Below are positions 10,382 to 19,223 of a stretch of 64,000 bases of DNA, piece by piece. The DNA is from Paenibacillus tarimensis (GTDB taxonomy: Bacteria; Bacillota; Bacilli; Paenibacillales; Paenibacillaceae): assembly GCF_021532315.1 (NCBI RefSeq), contig NZ_JAKGAO010000025.1, forward strand, positions 62,001-126,000. Reading direction: 5' to 3'. The notes beneath the pieces are model-generated. The model was not told the origin of the DNA, searched no databases, and saw only the letters and a list, made by a program, of their open reading frames with translations. Made by a program: the position numbers and the translations under genes. Within the stretch, counting starts at the first letter, position 1; each line of letters begins with the position of its first letter.

Positions 10382-11128
10382 CTAAACCACCGTCACAATA
10401 ATCGGCTTATCCTGCGTTATGATAATCGTGTGCTCATGCTGCGCGACGAAGCTTTCGTCCGGGACACTCAGCGTCCAGCCATCAGGCTGCTCCAGCACAT
10501 AATTCGTACCTGTCGACAAGAACGGCTCGATCGTGATCACCATGCCTTCCTTCAGGCGGCGCTTGTCGTGCTTGTTGTAGGTCGGCAGAATTTCCGAAGG
10601 CGATTCGTGGATGGACCGGCCGACGCCGTGGCTGCACAGATTTTGAATAACCTGATAGCCGCCCTTAGCCGCCTCCTCCTCAATAATCCGGCCTATCTCG
10701 TTCAGCCGTGTACCATGCTTGAGCGACATGATCACCTTCATCATCGTCGCATGCGTATGATCGCACAGCCGGGTCAGATCCGGGTTAACCGGCTCCAGCT
10801 GGAACGAGTGGCCCGCATCGGCAAAATAGCCGCCCTTCTCCGCACACACATCCACATTGACCAGGTCGCCCGGCTCCATAATCCGATCTCCGGGGATGCC
10901 GTGTGCCACCTCGCGGTTGATGCTGATACACGTGTAGCCCGGAAAATCATATACCTTCTTCGGCGCCGATACCGCGCCTTCGCCTTCCATCACGCGGCGG
11001 CCGATCTCATCGAGCTCTCGTGTCGTTATGCCCGGCTTTGCGTGCTTCTTCATCTCTTGTATTGTCAAGGCTACAATCCTACCGATCTCCTGTAAGCCTT
11101 TAATATCCTCTTCCGTCTGCACGATCAT
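10382..11128 (-). CDS. map: methionine aminopeptidase, type I
   Basis: Removes the initiator methionine from new proteins. The 248-aa protein has all five metal ligands in order: Asp in VNVDVCAEKGGYF, Asp in ADAGHSF, His in CSHGVGRSIHE, Glu in TIEPFLS and Glu or His in AQHEHT. The conserved His near INREVAHGIPG is also present. The length and lack of an N-terminal extension match the shorter Bacillus enzymes. Paenibacillus genomes often carry a second map in the ribosomal protein operon, so this is probably the additional copy. The start is at the ATG after AGAGGAG. Confidence 0.93.
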   Translation of the reverse strand: MIVQTEEDIKGLQEIGRIVALTIQEMKKHAKPGITTRELDEIGRRVMEGEGAVSAPKKVYDFPGYTCISINREVAHGIPGDRIMEPGDLVNVDVCAEKGGYFADAGHSFQLEPVNPDLTRLCDHTHATMMKVIMSLKHGTRLNEIGRIIEEEAAKGGYQVIQNLCSHGVGRSIHESPSEILPTYNKHDKRRLKEGMVITIEPFLSTGTNYVLEQPDGWTLSVPDESFVAQHEHTIIITQDKPIIVTVV

Positions 11129-11232
11129 GCTGCAAACTCCTCTCTGCCCGCTGTATATCCCAGTATTTTACCATATTCATTCAATTATCAAAAAGACACC
11201 CTGCCCAGCCCGCAATTCATGCGGTCAGCCGG

Positions 11233-12192
11233 TTAGTTCGTACCAAGCTTGTAGATGGCCTTATTCTCCAGTCCCCGGATCATCGGTGTCCACGGCTCCG
11301 TCTCCGGCGTCGTGTCGAGCGCATCCTCTACCATCTGCAGCTTCGCATCAAGCGCGTCGATATGGTGGAGCGCAACCGCTTCAGCCGTCTGCGGCTGAAC
11401 CGGACTTCCCCATTCGCCAAGATTGTGATGGGACAGCACCAGATGCTGCAGCCCAAGGACGCACTCGGCATCCAGCGGTATGCTGCTGTGAATCGCCGCT
11501 TCCGTAATCCAGTTCGAAGCCATCGCAATGTGGCCGATCAGCTTGCCGTGCAGGCTGTATTCGCTGACGATGCCGAGCTGTGCGACCATCTCCTCCGGCT
11601 TGGCGATATCATGCAGGATAATGCCTGCCTTAACATAATCCGGCTTCAGGAACGGCCGCTGCTTGCAGATGAAATCCCCCAGCTCAAGCATCCGCGCCAT
11701 GTGATAGGCAAGCCCCGCAAAATACGCATGATGATGCGTCTTCGCTGCCGGATAATGCATCAGCTTCTCCTCCACCTTGCCTACACAGTAGGCCACAATC
11801 TGCCTGATCTGCTCATCCTGTATGCTATTCATCGACTGCTTGATCGCATGCACAAGATCCACCGGGCGGATTGGCGCCGAGCGGATGAAATCCGTGATGC
11901 TCACATTATCCTCGTCCGTCACCTTGCGGATTCGCGTTACCTTCACCTGAAGCCGTTCCCGGTACAGCTGCACAATGCCCCGTACCTTGACCAGCATCAT
12001 CGGGAAGAAGGTTTCCTTGTCGGCCGTGCTCACATCCCAGTATTTTGCCGAAATCTGACCGCTCGAATCACTCAGCACGATGTCAAAGTAATCCTTCGGA
12101 GGCGTCGCATTCGTCTGTCTAACGTCCAATTCCTTCAATAAATAGTAGCCCGTGAATTCATCCTGCGGGCTGAGCTGCTTAATCTCTGTCAT
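11233..12192 (-). CDS. yhaM: 3'-5' exoribonuclease YhaM family protein
   Basis: A 319-aa nuclease of the YhaM family, which trims RNA and single-stranded DNA from the 3' end. The N-terminal ~100 residues form an OB-fold nucleic-acid-binding domain (FDIVLSDSSGQISAKYW, VKVRGIVQLY). The C-terminal part is an HD domain with metal-binding H and HD residues (THHHAYFAGLAYH, GIILHDIAKPEE, LSHHNLGEWGSP). It lies upstream of map on the same strand with a 104-bp gap. Confidence 0.9.
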   Translation of the reverse strand: MTEIKQLSPQDEFTGYYLLKELDVRQTNATPPKDYFDIVLSDSSGQISAKYWDVSTADKETFFPMMLVKVRGIVQLYRERLQVKVTRIRKVTDEDNVSITDFIRSAPIRPVDLVHAIKQSMNSIQDEQIRQIVAYCVGKVEEKLMHYPAAKTHHHAYFAGLAYHMARMLELGDFICKQRPFLKPDYVKAGIILHDIAKPEEMVAQLGIVSEYSLHGKLIGHIAMASNWITEAAIHSSIPLDAECVLGLQHLVLSHHNLGEWGSPVQPQTAEAVALHHIDALDAKLQMVEDALDTTPETEPWTPMIRGLENKAIYKLGTN

Positions 12193-12295
12193 GCCGGTTC
12201 CTCCCCACTATGGTAGAAACCATTATACTATGAAGTTCAGCTGTCGGCATCCTTATAAGGAACAGTGGATTCAGTAACATTAGAGCAAACAAACA

Positions 12296-12319
12296 TGAGC
12301 CCCCTTCTCTGGGGGCTCA
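12296..12319 (-). terminator. terminator of the MATE-TetR-ABC operon
   Basis: TGAGCCCCC and GGGGGCTCA form a 9-bp stem with a 6-nt loop, 33 bp downstream of the exporter stop on the minus strand. A T-rich tail (TGTTTGTTTG) follows in the minus direction. Confidence 0.8.
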
Positions 12320-12351
12320 ATAACTTTATGAGGACTTTGTTCTTCCAACCG

Positions 12352-14145
12352 TTACTCTATCGCGTGCTGCGGCGTGTGGTCTTGGTTATGCCGGAACTGC
12401 TTTTTCGTCCATTCCGCATAGGAAGAATGCGTTTCAAGCAGTTCATGGTGACGTCCCGTGCCGGTAATCTGTCCGAATTCAAGAACGACGATCTGATCGG
12501 CGTTCGTTACGGTCGAAAGCCGGTGTGCAATAACGACCGTCGTGCAGCTGCTCATCAAGCGCTGCAGAGCTTTCTGAACTTCATGTTCAGAATCACTGTC
12601 AAGGCTTGCAGTCGCCTCGTCCAGCAGCAAAATATCCGGATTGCGCAGCACTGCCCGGGCTATGGCAATACGCTGCTTTTGCCCGCCCGACAGCCGAATG
12701 CCTCGTTCGCCGACCTCCGTATCATAGCCATTCGGCAGCGAACTGATGAAGTGATGGGCATAGGCCAGCTTACTTGCTTCAATCATTTCTTCTTCCGTTA
12801 CCGGGTCCATGCGTCCGTAGACGATGTTGTCCCGAATCGTTCCATGAACAAGAGGGCTTTCCTGTGAGACATAACCGATCCTGCTCCGAAAAGATGCGAT
12901 GTCGAAGTCATCGATCGGTTGGTCACCATAGGTGATCATTCCTTTTGTGGGCGAGTAGAACCGTTCAATAAGCGAGAAAACAGTCGTTTTCCCGCTCCCA
13001 CTCGGGCCAACCAGTGCAGTGACCTGTCCGGCACGCAAGGTGAGATCGACGTTTTTAAGTACCGGCTCATCAGAAGAATAAGCGAAGCTTACACTGTTGA
13101 ACACGAGATCGCGCTGGTCGCTGGGCATTGCAAGGCCTTTCGCTTCCTGTTCGGCTTCCGCTTCAAGAATAGCCTTCAATCTATCGGCTGCTCCTGACAC
13201 CTTCTGCAGATTAGAATAGAAAGTAGCAAATGTGTTAATTGGGAGTATAACTTGGAACAAAAGCAGAACGAATGAAACGAGAACTCCCGTACTTAAAGCA
13301 CCCGAAGAGACACGCATGCCTCCGTAAGCCACGACAGCAACAAGAAGCACGACCATGATCATGGACATGAGCGGGGAGAGAATCGCGTATATCTTCGTTT
13401 CCCTCATACTGAGCCGAAAAAGATTGTCAACTTTCTCGAATCCGTTTGTTTCCTCGCGCTTTTCGGCATTTGAATATTTCACCAGCCGGATTTCCCCAAT
13501 GACCTGAGTCAATACGGAGGCGAACTGCGCCAATTGATCATACATTTTCATTGAGATGCCGTACATTTTACTTCCGATCGGTACAATGATGGCCGCACCG
13601 AGCGGGGCAGCAAGCAGAACGACAAGTGTCAGCCGCCAATCCAGCCAAAATAGAATCGCGAGTGCGCCGATGACCGTTAACAGGTTGGAGAAGAAAGAAA
13701 TCAAATGTTCGGTAATGAGCGTTCGGATCTCGTCCGTATCATTGGCAATTCGGCTCATTACATCCGCTGACCGGTGCCTGTCAAAAAAATGGATCGGCAG
13801 GGATAACGTCTTACTCCACAGTCGTTTCCGTAGCATCGTAACCGTCTGATTTCCCGCGTAAGCCAGCATATAGTAAGATACGCCCGAGGTTAAAGCCTCT
13901 AAGAGGAAAACACCGACCAGCAGGGCAATTAATCCTCCATTCACTCCTCCGGTTGTAAACTGGTCGATGAATCGTCCCGTCATCACCGGCCAGACGAGAC
14001 CGGTTAACGAAGAAGCGATGCTCAGCAATGCGGCTGTGCCCAGCAGCATTTTGGGCATGCCGGACAGGCTCACAAGTTTGTACAGATAACTAACCGACGA
14101 TTTCTTCACATGTCCGCTTGTTTCTTTTTCGAGTTGTACCTCCAT
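12352..14145 (-). CDS. ABC transporter, fused permease and ATPase (multidrug exporter type)
   Basis: A 597-aa half-transporter of the BmrA/LmrA type that works as a homodimer. Six membrane helices occupy residues ~30-310. The ATPase domain has Walker A GPSGSGKTT, the signature RLSGGQKQR, Walker B ILLLDEAT and the H-loop IAHRLSTV. It is the last gene of a MATE-TetR-ABC operon, so it is probably controlled by the TetR protein encoded 32 bp upstream. GGAGG precedes the ATG at 14145. The drug range cannot be told from the sequence. Confidence 0.9.
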   Translation of the reverse strand: MEVQLEKETSGHVKKSSVSYLYKLVSLSGMPKMLLGTAALLSIASSLTGLVWPVMTGRFIDQFTTGGVNGGLIALLVGVFLLEALTSGVSYYMLAYAGNQTVTMLRKRLWSKTLSLPIHFFDRHRSADVMSRIANDTDEIRTLITEHLISFFSNLLTVIGALAILFWLDWRLTLVVLLAAPLGAAIIVPIGSKMYGISMKMYDQLAQFASVLTQVIGEIRLVKYSNAEKREETNGFEKVDNLFRLSMRETKIYAILSPLMSMIMVVLLVAVVAYGGMRVSSGALSTGVLVSFVLLLFQVILPINTFATFYSNLQKVSGAADRLKAILEAEAEQEAKGLAMPSDQRDLVFNSVSFAYSSDEPVLKNVDLTLRAGQVTALVGPSGSGKTTVFSLIERFYSPTKGMITYGDQPIDDFDIASFRSRIGYVSQESPLVHGTIRDNIVYGRMDPVTEEEMIEASKLAYAHHFISSLPNGYDTEVGERGIRLSGGQKQRIAIARAVLRNPDILLLDEATASLDSDSEHEVQKALQRLMSSCTTVVIAHRLSTVTNADQIVVLEFGQITGTGRHHELLETHSSYAEWTKKQFRHNQDHTPQHAIE

Positions 14146-14177
14146 TGCATAGTTCCTCCGTGAGTCCGCTAATTAAC

Positions 14178-14768
14178 TTAACGACTTCTCATCCCATTGA
14201 GTAAAGTGTGGATGGCTTTGCGATAGAGAGTTAAAGGTTCTTCCGGAGAGTATTTCGATATATCGCTCAACCCCTCGAACATGGCTTCCAAAATTATAGC
14301 CAGCATATGTGAATCGTCCTTGGCCAATTCTCCATGTTCCATGGACTTCTCCAGCATCTTCCGAATGGAGGCGATATGGTTGGTGATATAGGCATCTACC
14401 ATTTCCTTTACTTCGCTGTTATCCCATTCATCGTCGAAGAATTCGTCTGCCGCCTTCGTTAAAGGGTGATTCGAGTTGCTGTCGAGCAGATGCTCGGCCA
14501 GCGCATACAAAGTATCTTCAATCGTCGTGTACTGATTCGCTTTCTCTTCCCATTGGGAATTGAATTCCCGGTCCCATTCCTCCAGCAAATACATAAACAG
14601 CCCTTCTTTGTTGGTGAAATGATAATAAATGTTGCCTTTGCTTCCTCCCGCAAGCTTCACAATGTCTTCGATTGAAGTTCCTTTATATCCCTTTTGGGCA
14701 AAGAGAATCTTTGCCGCCTCGGCAAACTTCTTCTTGGTCTCTTCGCTCTGGATCTGCTTTTTGCTCAT
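14178..14768 (-). CDS. TetR/AcrR family transcriptional regulator
   Basis: A 196-aa repressor-type protein. The N-terminal helix-turn-helix is clear (AAKILFAQKGYKGTSIEDI, then GGSKGNIYYHFTNKEGLF). The C-terminal part is an all-helical ligand-binding domain. Its ATG overlaps the stop of the MATE gene (ATGA at 14765-14768), so the two are translationally coupled. It likely represses its own operon through the palindrome at 16191-16200. Confidence 0.9.
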   Translation of the reverse strand: MSKKQIQSEETKKKFAEAAKILFAQKGYKGTSIEDIVKLAGGSKGNIYYHFTNKEGLFMYLLEEWDREFNSQWEEKANQYTTIEDTLYALAEHLLDSNSNHPLTKAADEFFDDEWDNSEVKEMVDAYITNHIASIRKMLEKSMEHGELAKDDSHMLAIILEAMFEGLSDISKYSPEEPLTLYRKAIHTLLNGMRSR

Positions 14769-16138
14769 TTGCTCTGCTCCTTTATTAATTTTCCCTGTAG
14801 TACGCTATTGTGAACAAAATACTTCTTATAGTAAAGATAAATCGTAAGCAGCACAATGCCTTCCGACAGAGGGACAGCGATCCATACCCCTTGAATCCCA
14901 AAGAATGGCGGCAGTACGGCCAGGAAAATCAGCATCAGGATAATCTCCCGGGCAGCGGTAACCCAGATCGCCATTTTCACATGATTGATCGATTGAAAGT
15001 AAGTCATCATTACAAAGTTAACACCGACAAAGAGGTAGGCGATCGAAAATACTTTAATCCCGTTTACGGCAAGATCCGTCACTTCCTGCGGAAAATCGCC
15101 GAAAATTTTGACGATCGGTGCTGCCCAAAGCTGTGTAACTAGCAGTAGTAGCACTCCGGCTACCAGTCCGGCTTGAGTGGCAATCCGTACCGTATGGCGT
15201 TTTCGTTCTTCCTGCTGTGCCCCGTGATAATAACTGATTAAAGGCTGTATAGCCGAACCCAGCCCCAGAAAAGCCAACAACATTACGCCGTGCAGATAAC
15301 TCAGTGTGGAAAAAGCCGCTACTCCCGCTGTGCCGGCCAATCGTTCCAACACGACATTATGAGCTACCGTAAAGATAGACATGCCGACTTCCGCGATAAA
15401 GCTGGGGAAGCCGATTAGGATAATGACCATCAGCATCTTTTTATTCCACTTGAATTTCCGGAACTTTAAGTGCGTATCCTTTTTCAGGAAATGTGAAGAC
15501 AGCACCAGCAGTCCGACAAACGCGGCAGTCATTGTTCCGATCGCCACGCCCTGCACCCCCGTATCCAGTACATACAGGGCAATAGAGTTAAATAGGACAT
15601 TGGATAGCGCAAAAGTGACCTGAGCGGCCATGGCTAGATTCGGATTTCCGTCGTTCCGGACGAACACGCTAAGTGCACTCTCAACGGTGATGATAAACCC
15701 GAACAACAGCATGATCTGCAGATAAGCAAAAGCGTGAGGATACGTCTCCTCATTAGCTCCTAACGCGTAAACCAAAGGTTCCCTGAAGATATAGGCGGTA
15801 ACCCCGATGATAAGGGTCACCATAAAAATAAGCGTCAACGACTGGGAAAAGACCTCCTTGGCCTTCGTGTAATTCTTTTCGCCCATTGCTTGGGAGTAGA
15901 TGGTTGCACCGCCTATTCCAATCCATAGGGACATCGCCGCAAACAGGGTATAAGCCGGACCTGCGATCCCGACTCCCGCCAAGGCTACAGCCCCCAGTTT
16001 ATTGCCGACCATGATACCATCGATGATAAAGTTGGCTCCCATGATCAGCATGCCCAGAAGCGAAGGAATCAGGTATTTTAGAAAAGCGCGACCTATTGAT
16101 AAAGTTTCTAATGGATTTACAGCATGGGTCTCTCTCAT
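14765..16138 (-). CDS. MATE family efflux transporter
   Basis: A 457-aa cation-coupled exporter with about 12 membrane helices in two related halves. It has the typical N-terminal MATE pattern (IPSLLGMLIMGANFIIDGIMVG, then LAGVGIAGP). It is the first gene of the MATE-TetR-ABC operon and probably exports the same class of toxic compounds as the ABC protein. The ATG at 16138 is 13 nt from AAGGAG, a somewhat long spacing. Confidence 0.9.
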   Translation of the reverse strand: MRETHAVNPLETLSIGRAFLKYLIPSLLGMLIMGANFIIDGIMVGNKLGAVALAGVGIAGPAYTLFAAMSLWIGIGGATIYSQAMGEKNYTKAKEVFSQSLTLIFMVTLIIGVTAYIFREPLVYALGANEETYPHAFAYLQIMLLFGFIITVESALSVFVRNDGNPNLAMAAQVTFALSNVLFNSIALYVLDTGVQGVAIGTMTAAFVGLLVLSSHFLKKDTHLKFRKFKWNKKMLMVIILIGFPSFIAEVGMSIFTVAHNVVLERLAGTAGVAAFSTLSYLHGVMLLAFLGLGSAIQPLISYYHGAQQEERKRHTVRIATQAGLVAGVLLLLVTQLWAAPIVKIFGDFPQEVTDLAVNGIKVFSIAYLFVGVNFVMMTYFQSINHVKMAIWVTAAREIILMLIFLAVLPPFFGIQGVWIAVPLSEGIVLLTIYLYYKKYFVHNSVLQGKLIKEQSK

Positions 16139-16190
16139 GACATTTTCCCATCTCCTTTATGAGTTCCAATTTCTTCTATTGTATTTTGAA

Positions 16191-16200
16191 TGAACGTTCA
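16191..16200. promoter_or_regulatory. palindrome, candidate TetR-family operator
   Basis: TGAACGTTCA is a perfect 10-bp palindrome 53 bp upstream of the MATE start, directly beside a TATACT sequence on the minus strand that could be a -10 element. The position fits autorepression by the TetR protein of the operon. This is inferred from position and symmetry. Confidence 0.55.
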
Positions 16201-16267
16201 GTATACATCTTAACAGACCTTTTCTATTTTGGCTATGTGTTTGGCTAAAACTTGGGCACTGTCAATA

Positions 16268-16301
16268 TAAAAAAAACGACCCGCCGCTTGGGACAGGTCG
16301 T
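16268..16301 (-). terminator. terminator downstream of the HAD phosphatase gene
   Basis: ACGACC (16276-16281) pairs with GGTCGT (16296-16301). On the minus strand it is followed by an uninterrupted run of T (A-run at 16268-16275 on the plus strand). Confidence 0.75.
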
Positions 16302-16377
16302 CTTGTAAAGATATTCTTAACCATCATGCAAATGCTTGCTGAACTAAGCCTTGGTCCTGCGCAGCAGAACACCAGTC

Positions 16378-17151
16378 CTACAGCAGGCCTGCCTTAATCA
16401 AGCCATTGCGGATGCCGCCTTCATCGACATGCGTGGTCACATAGTCGGCATAGGGAATCAGCTCAGGATGTGCGTTCCCCATAGCAATGCCAAGACCAAC
16501 GTACTCCAGCATCTCCTTATCGTTCAGACCGTCGCCGAACGCCACCGCTTCCTCCTTGGAGATGCCAAGCAGCTCCAGCATAGCCGCGATACCCTGAGCC
16601 TTGGAGCCGCCTGCCGGCAGCACGTCCATCGCCTGCGGATGCCATCGGATCAGCTTCAGCTCGGACAGCAGCTCTTCATACAGATGCTCTTCCCCTGCTT
16701 CGCAGTGCAGGAACATCTGGAAGATATCATTGCTCTTCCAGTAATCCGGGTCATAGCCCGGCATATCTACCTTCAGCGACATAACCGAATCCTTCATGAA
16801 CGGATGCAGCTCCGCATCGGTATAGTATTCATTTTCACCCTGGAACACAAGAGAGTGGCCGTGCTTAGCCGCAACATTGACCAGTGCCTCAATGCTGCTT
16901 CGCGACAGCAGTCTTCTATAGATCGGGTCGCCCTTGTAAACCGCGTAACCGCCATTGAGGGTCACGTAGGAGTTAATTCCGAGACTCTCCGCCAGCGGCT
17001 TGATGAAATATGGTGCGCGTCCGGTCGCGATAACCGGCTCTATGCCTTTGGCCTTCAGTTCATGTACCGCATCCATCGTGTCCTGCGGAATCTGCTTTTC
17101 CTCGTTAACCAGCGTGCCGTCGATGTCGAAAAACACAATTTTGTATGCCAT
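16378..17151 (-). CDS. Cof-type HAD family phosphatase
   Basis: A 257-aa haloacid dehalogenase-like hydrolase of the Cof group, which dephosphorylates sugar phosphates and similar small molecules. The nucleophile motif is FFDIDGTLVNEE at the N-terminus, motif II is VIATGR, and the C-terminal Mg-binding motif is AFGDGLNDKEML. The start at 17151 is preferred to the ATG 6 nt upstream because AGGAG is 8 nt from it. The substrate is unknown. Confidence 0.88.
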   Translation of the reverse strand: MAYKIVFFDIDGTLVNEEKQIPQDTMDAVHELKAKGIEPVIATGRAPYFIKPLAESLGINSYVTLNGGYAVYKGDPIYRRLLSRSSIEALVNVAAKHGHSLVFQGENEYYTDAELHPFMKDSVMSLKVDMPGYDPDYWKSNDIFQMFLHCEAGEEHLYEELLSELKLIRWHPQAMDVLPAGGSKAQGIAAMLELLGISKEEAVAFGDGLNDKEMLEYVGLGIAMGNAHPELIPYADYVTTHVDEGGIRNGLIKAGLL

Positions 17152-17312
17152 CTGCATTCTCCTATCCGTCTGCCGGCCTGACCTGCCTGCCAGCTTTGTC
17201 TGTGTGCTGCTTGTACATGCTTCCTATAAGTAAACACCGAAACGGAGCAGAAGGCAACTAACGAGATGTGGCAAATATCCATATACAGGAGAATGGGCAG
17301 CTTCCTCTCGCC

Positions 17313-18128
17313 CTACAGCTTCAAATCCGACACCAGTCCCTGCTCACCCGGTAAAATAAACGGCACGGCATGAAGCACGCCACCCCTTAGCACGCACAGA
17401 TTGTAGCCGATCCGGTCGACGTAGCGGATCGACTCCTCGCCGCACGGCTCGAAGCCCACTGAAGCGCCTGGAGCCGTAAACGTCCCAACCCCGTGAAAAC
17501 TCCCGAAGAACGGATAATGAATGTGGCCAGACAGCAGCCCTAGCACATTCTTCCCCGCGATCGCCTCCGCCAGCTCTTCATGGTTAATCAGCCGATGCTC
17601 ATCCAGCAGACCGCCTGCCGTCAGGCCCGCCGGATGGTGAAGCGCGATGAGCGTGCCGCCGGAAGCCGGCTCTTCCAGCACCCTGCGCAGCCAGTCCATT
17701 TGCGCCTCGTCTATCCGACCCGGCACCTCGCCCGGCAGCAGGGAATCCAGGACGATCAAGCGGACATCATCAATATCGACCGTGTAGTAGTAAGGGTCAT
17801 CCCCCGATTCACCGAGGTAGCCTTCGCGGAACGGTCCGCGCAGGTCGTGGTTGCCCAGTGCCGGATACAGCGGAACGCCGCCGAGCGCAGTCATCTCTTC
17901 ATTCATCAGCTGCCGCAGATACCGGTAGTCTTCCGCATCTCCGTCATGGGTCAAGTCCCCGCTCACCACGACGAAAGCCGGCTTGACCGGCAGCGTCCGG
18001 ATATGCGCGAATACCCGCCGCATGTTGGCGGCTGCCTCCACACCGTACATCGGTGTAAGCCCCGGCTTATTCACATGCGTGTCTGTCAGATGGATAAAAT
18101 ACAACTCCTTGCCGCTAACCGCTACCAT
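17313..18128 (-). CDS. calcineurin-like metallophosphoesterase
   Basis: A 271-aa protein with the complete metallophosphoesterase motif set: HLTDTHV, SGDLTHDG, LGNHD, ALHHP and GHIH. This pattern and size match the cyclic nucleotide phosphodiesterase/CpdA-like group, but glycerophosphodiesterases share the same fold. It lies 26 bp after a HAD phosphatase gene and upstream of another on the same strand, so the three may form one transcript of phosphate-ester hydrolases. GGAGAGGAGG precedes the ATG. Confidence 0.88.
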   Translation of the reverse strand: MVAVSGKELYFIHLTDTHVNKPGLTPMYGVEAAANMRRVFAHIRTLPVKPAFVVVSGDLTHDGDAEDYRYLRQLMNEEMTALGGVPLYPALGNHDLRGPFREGYLGESGDDPYYYTVDIDDVRLIVLDSLLPGEVPGRIDEAQMDWLRRVLEEPASGGTLIALHHPAGLTAGGLLDEHRLINHEELAEAIAGKNVLGLLSGHIHYPFFGSFHGVGTFTAPGASVGFEPCGEESIRYVDRIGYNLCVLRGGVLHAVPFILPGEQGLVSDLKL

Positions 18129-18154
18129 GACAGCAGCCTCCTCTCCTCACTACT

Positions 18155-18985
18155 TTATATCTCCACAACAGGCGTCACAGGCCCGGAGTTCAGGCAAAAC
18201 CTCCGGAGCGCCTCCACAACTCCGTCTCCGTACCCCGCTTCACACACATAGTCCGCCTGTGCCTTCAGTTCATCCGGACTATTCGCGACAGCAACACCAA
18301 TTTCTGCCGCCAGCAGCATATCGAGATCGTTCATCTGATTCCCGATTGCCATAATCTCATCCGGACGAATGTCCAGCCGCTCTGCCAGCCGCCGCAGCGC
18401 GGCTCCCTTGCTCTGGCCGGGCGGGATGATCTCCCAGTAATTAATCTCCGACTGAAAGGTGGAATACTGCAGCTTCAGCCCCGGCTGATGCCGCTCCCAG
18501 AGCGGCCGGATGACGTTCATATCCCCCATCAGAATGACCTTCTGCACCCTTCCCATCCGCCAGGAACTATCCGCCGTACGGTCAACGAGCGAGCAGGCAA
18601 CCTTCTCCTTGGCCTCGTATGCGGCAACCGGCTCCGAAGCCCGGAACACCGAGACGCCGCCCTCCCCAAACATCAGCACATCCACCAGCTGCTCATCTGC
18701 TTCCTCAAGCAGTCCGGCCAAATCGTCCAGCATGAAATCCTGGCTCTCCACAATTTGTCCTGTACAGGCCAGAACCGACCCATTGCACAAAATATATGGC
18801 AGCTGCAGCTGCAGCTGCGTCTCGAAGGCCGCTGCCGTAAGGAATGGCCGTCCGGTTGCGAAGGTAAACAAGCCTCCCCGTGATGTAAATTCCTTCACAG
18901 CATCAATGACCGACTTCGACAGACTGTGGTCAGGCGACAGCAGCGTTCCATCCAAATCACTGACAATAAGGCGTATTGCACTCAT
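18155..18985 (-). CDS. Cof-type HAD family phosphatase
   Basis: A 276-aa Cof-type HAD hydrolase with VSDLDGTLLSPDH at the N-terminus, FATGRP, and AIGNQMNDLDML for Mg binding. The start at 18985 is chosen because AGAGGGAATTC precedes it; the longer frame adds residues without an RBS. A conserved RNA hairpin (19177-19205) shared with two glycerol-phosphate-type leaders lies upstream, between glpP and this gene. Regulation together with glpP is therefore likely, and glycerol 3-phosphate or a related ester is a reasonable but unproven substrate. Confidence 0.87.
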   Translation of the reverse strand: MSAIRLIVSDLDGTLLSPDHSLSKSVIDAVKEFTSRGGLFTFATGRPFLTAAAFETQLQLQLPYILCNGSVLACTGQIVESQDFMLDDLAGLLEEADEQLVDVLMFGEGGVSVFRASEPVAAYEAKEKVACSLVDRTADSSWRMGRVQKVILMGDMNVIRPLWERHQPGLKLQYSTFQSEINYWEIIPPGQSKGAALRRLAERLDIRPDEIMAIGNQMNDLDMLLAAEIGVAVANSPDELKAQADYVCEAGYGDGVVEALRRFCLNSGPVTPVVEI

Positions 18986-19033
18986 GAATTCCCTCTCCCT
19001 GCTGCACATATATGTAATAAGTCAGACAACAGA

Positions 19034-19066
19034 CAAAAAAACCCGGGCATCATCAGCGTACGGGTC
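19034..19066 (-). terminator. terminator between glpP and the HAD gene
   Basis: On the minus strand ACCCG...CGGGT closes a loop of about 15 nt and is followed by seven T. Outer bases CAGAC and GTCTG can extend the pairing. It ends the importer-glpP transcript or acts as an attenuator for the HAD gene. Confidence 0.7.
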
Positions 19067-19176
19067 TGCATACAGCATGCAGCATGCCGTTTTCACGACA
19101 AGGACAAGTACGAGGCAGCATCCAGATGCCTTCCCTGTACAGCCTAAAGCCTGTCCCGCAGCGCTGATTGGTAGCT

Positions 19177-19205
19177 CCAAGGTTTTCTCATCGTCTCCAC
19201 CTTAG
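19177..19205 (-). promoter_or_regulatory. third copy of the GAGAYGATGAGAAA leader hairpin
   Basis: On the minus strand CTAAGGT and ACCTTGG form a 7-bp stem (one T-G pair) around the loop GGAGACGATGAGAAA. The loop matches those of the elements at 23214-23239 and 25882-25905, whereas the stem bases differ but still pair. It begins 19 nt after the glpP stop and about 190 nt before the HAD start. Confidence 0.6.
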
Positions 19206-19223
19206 GATTGTCAATCTCACGTC

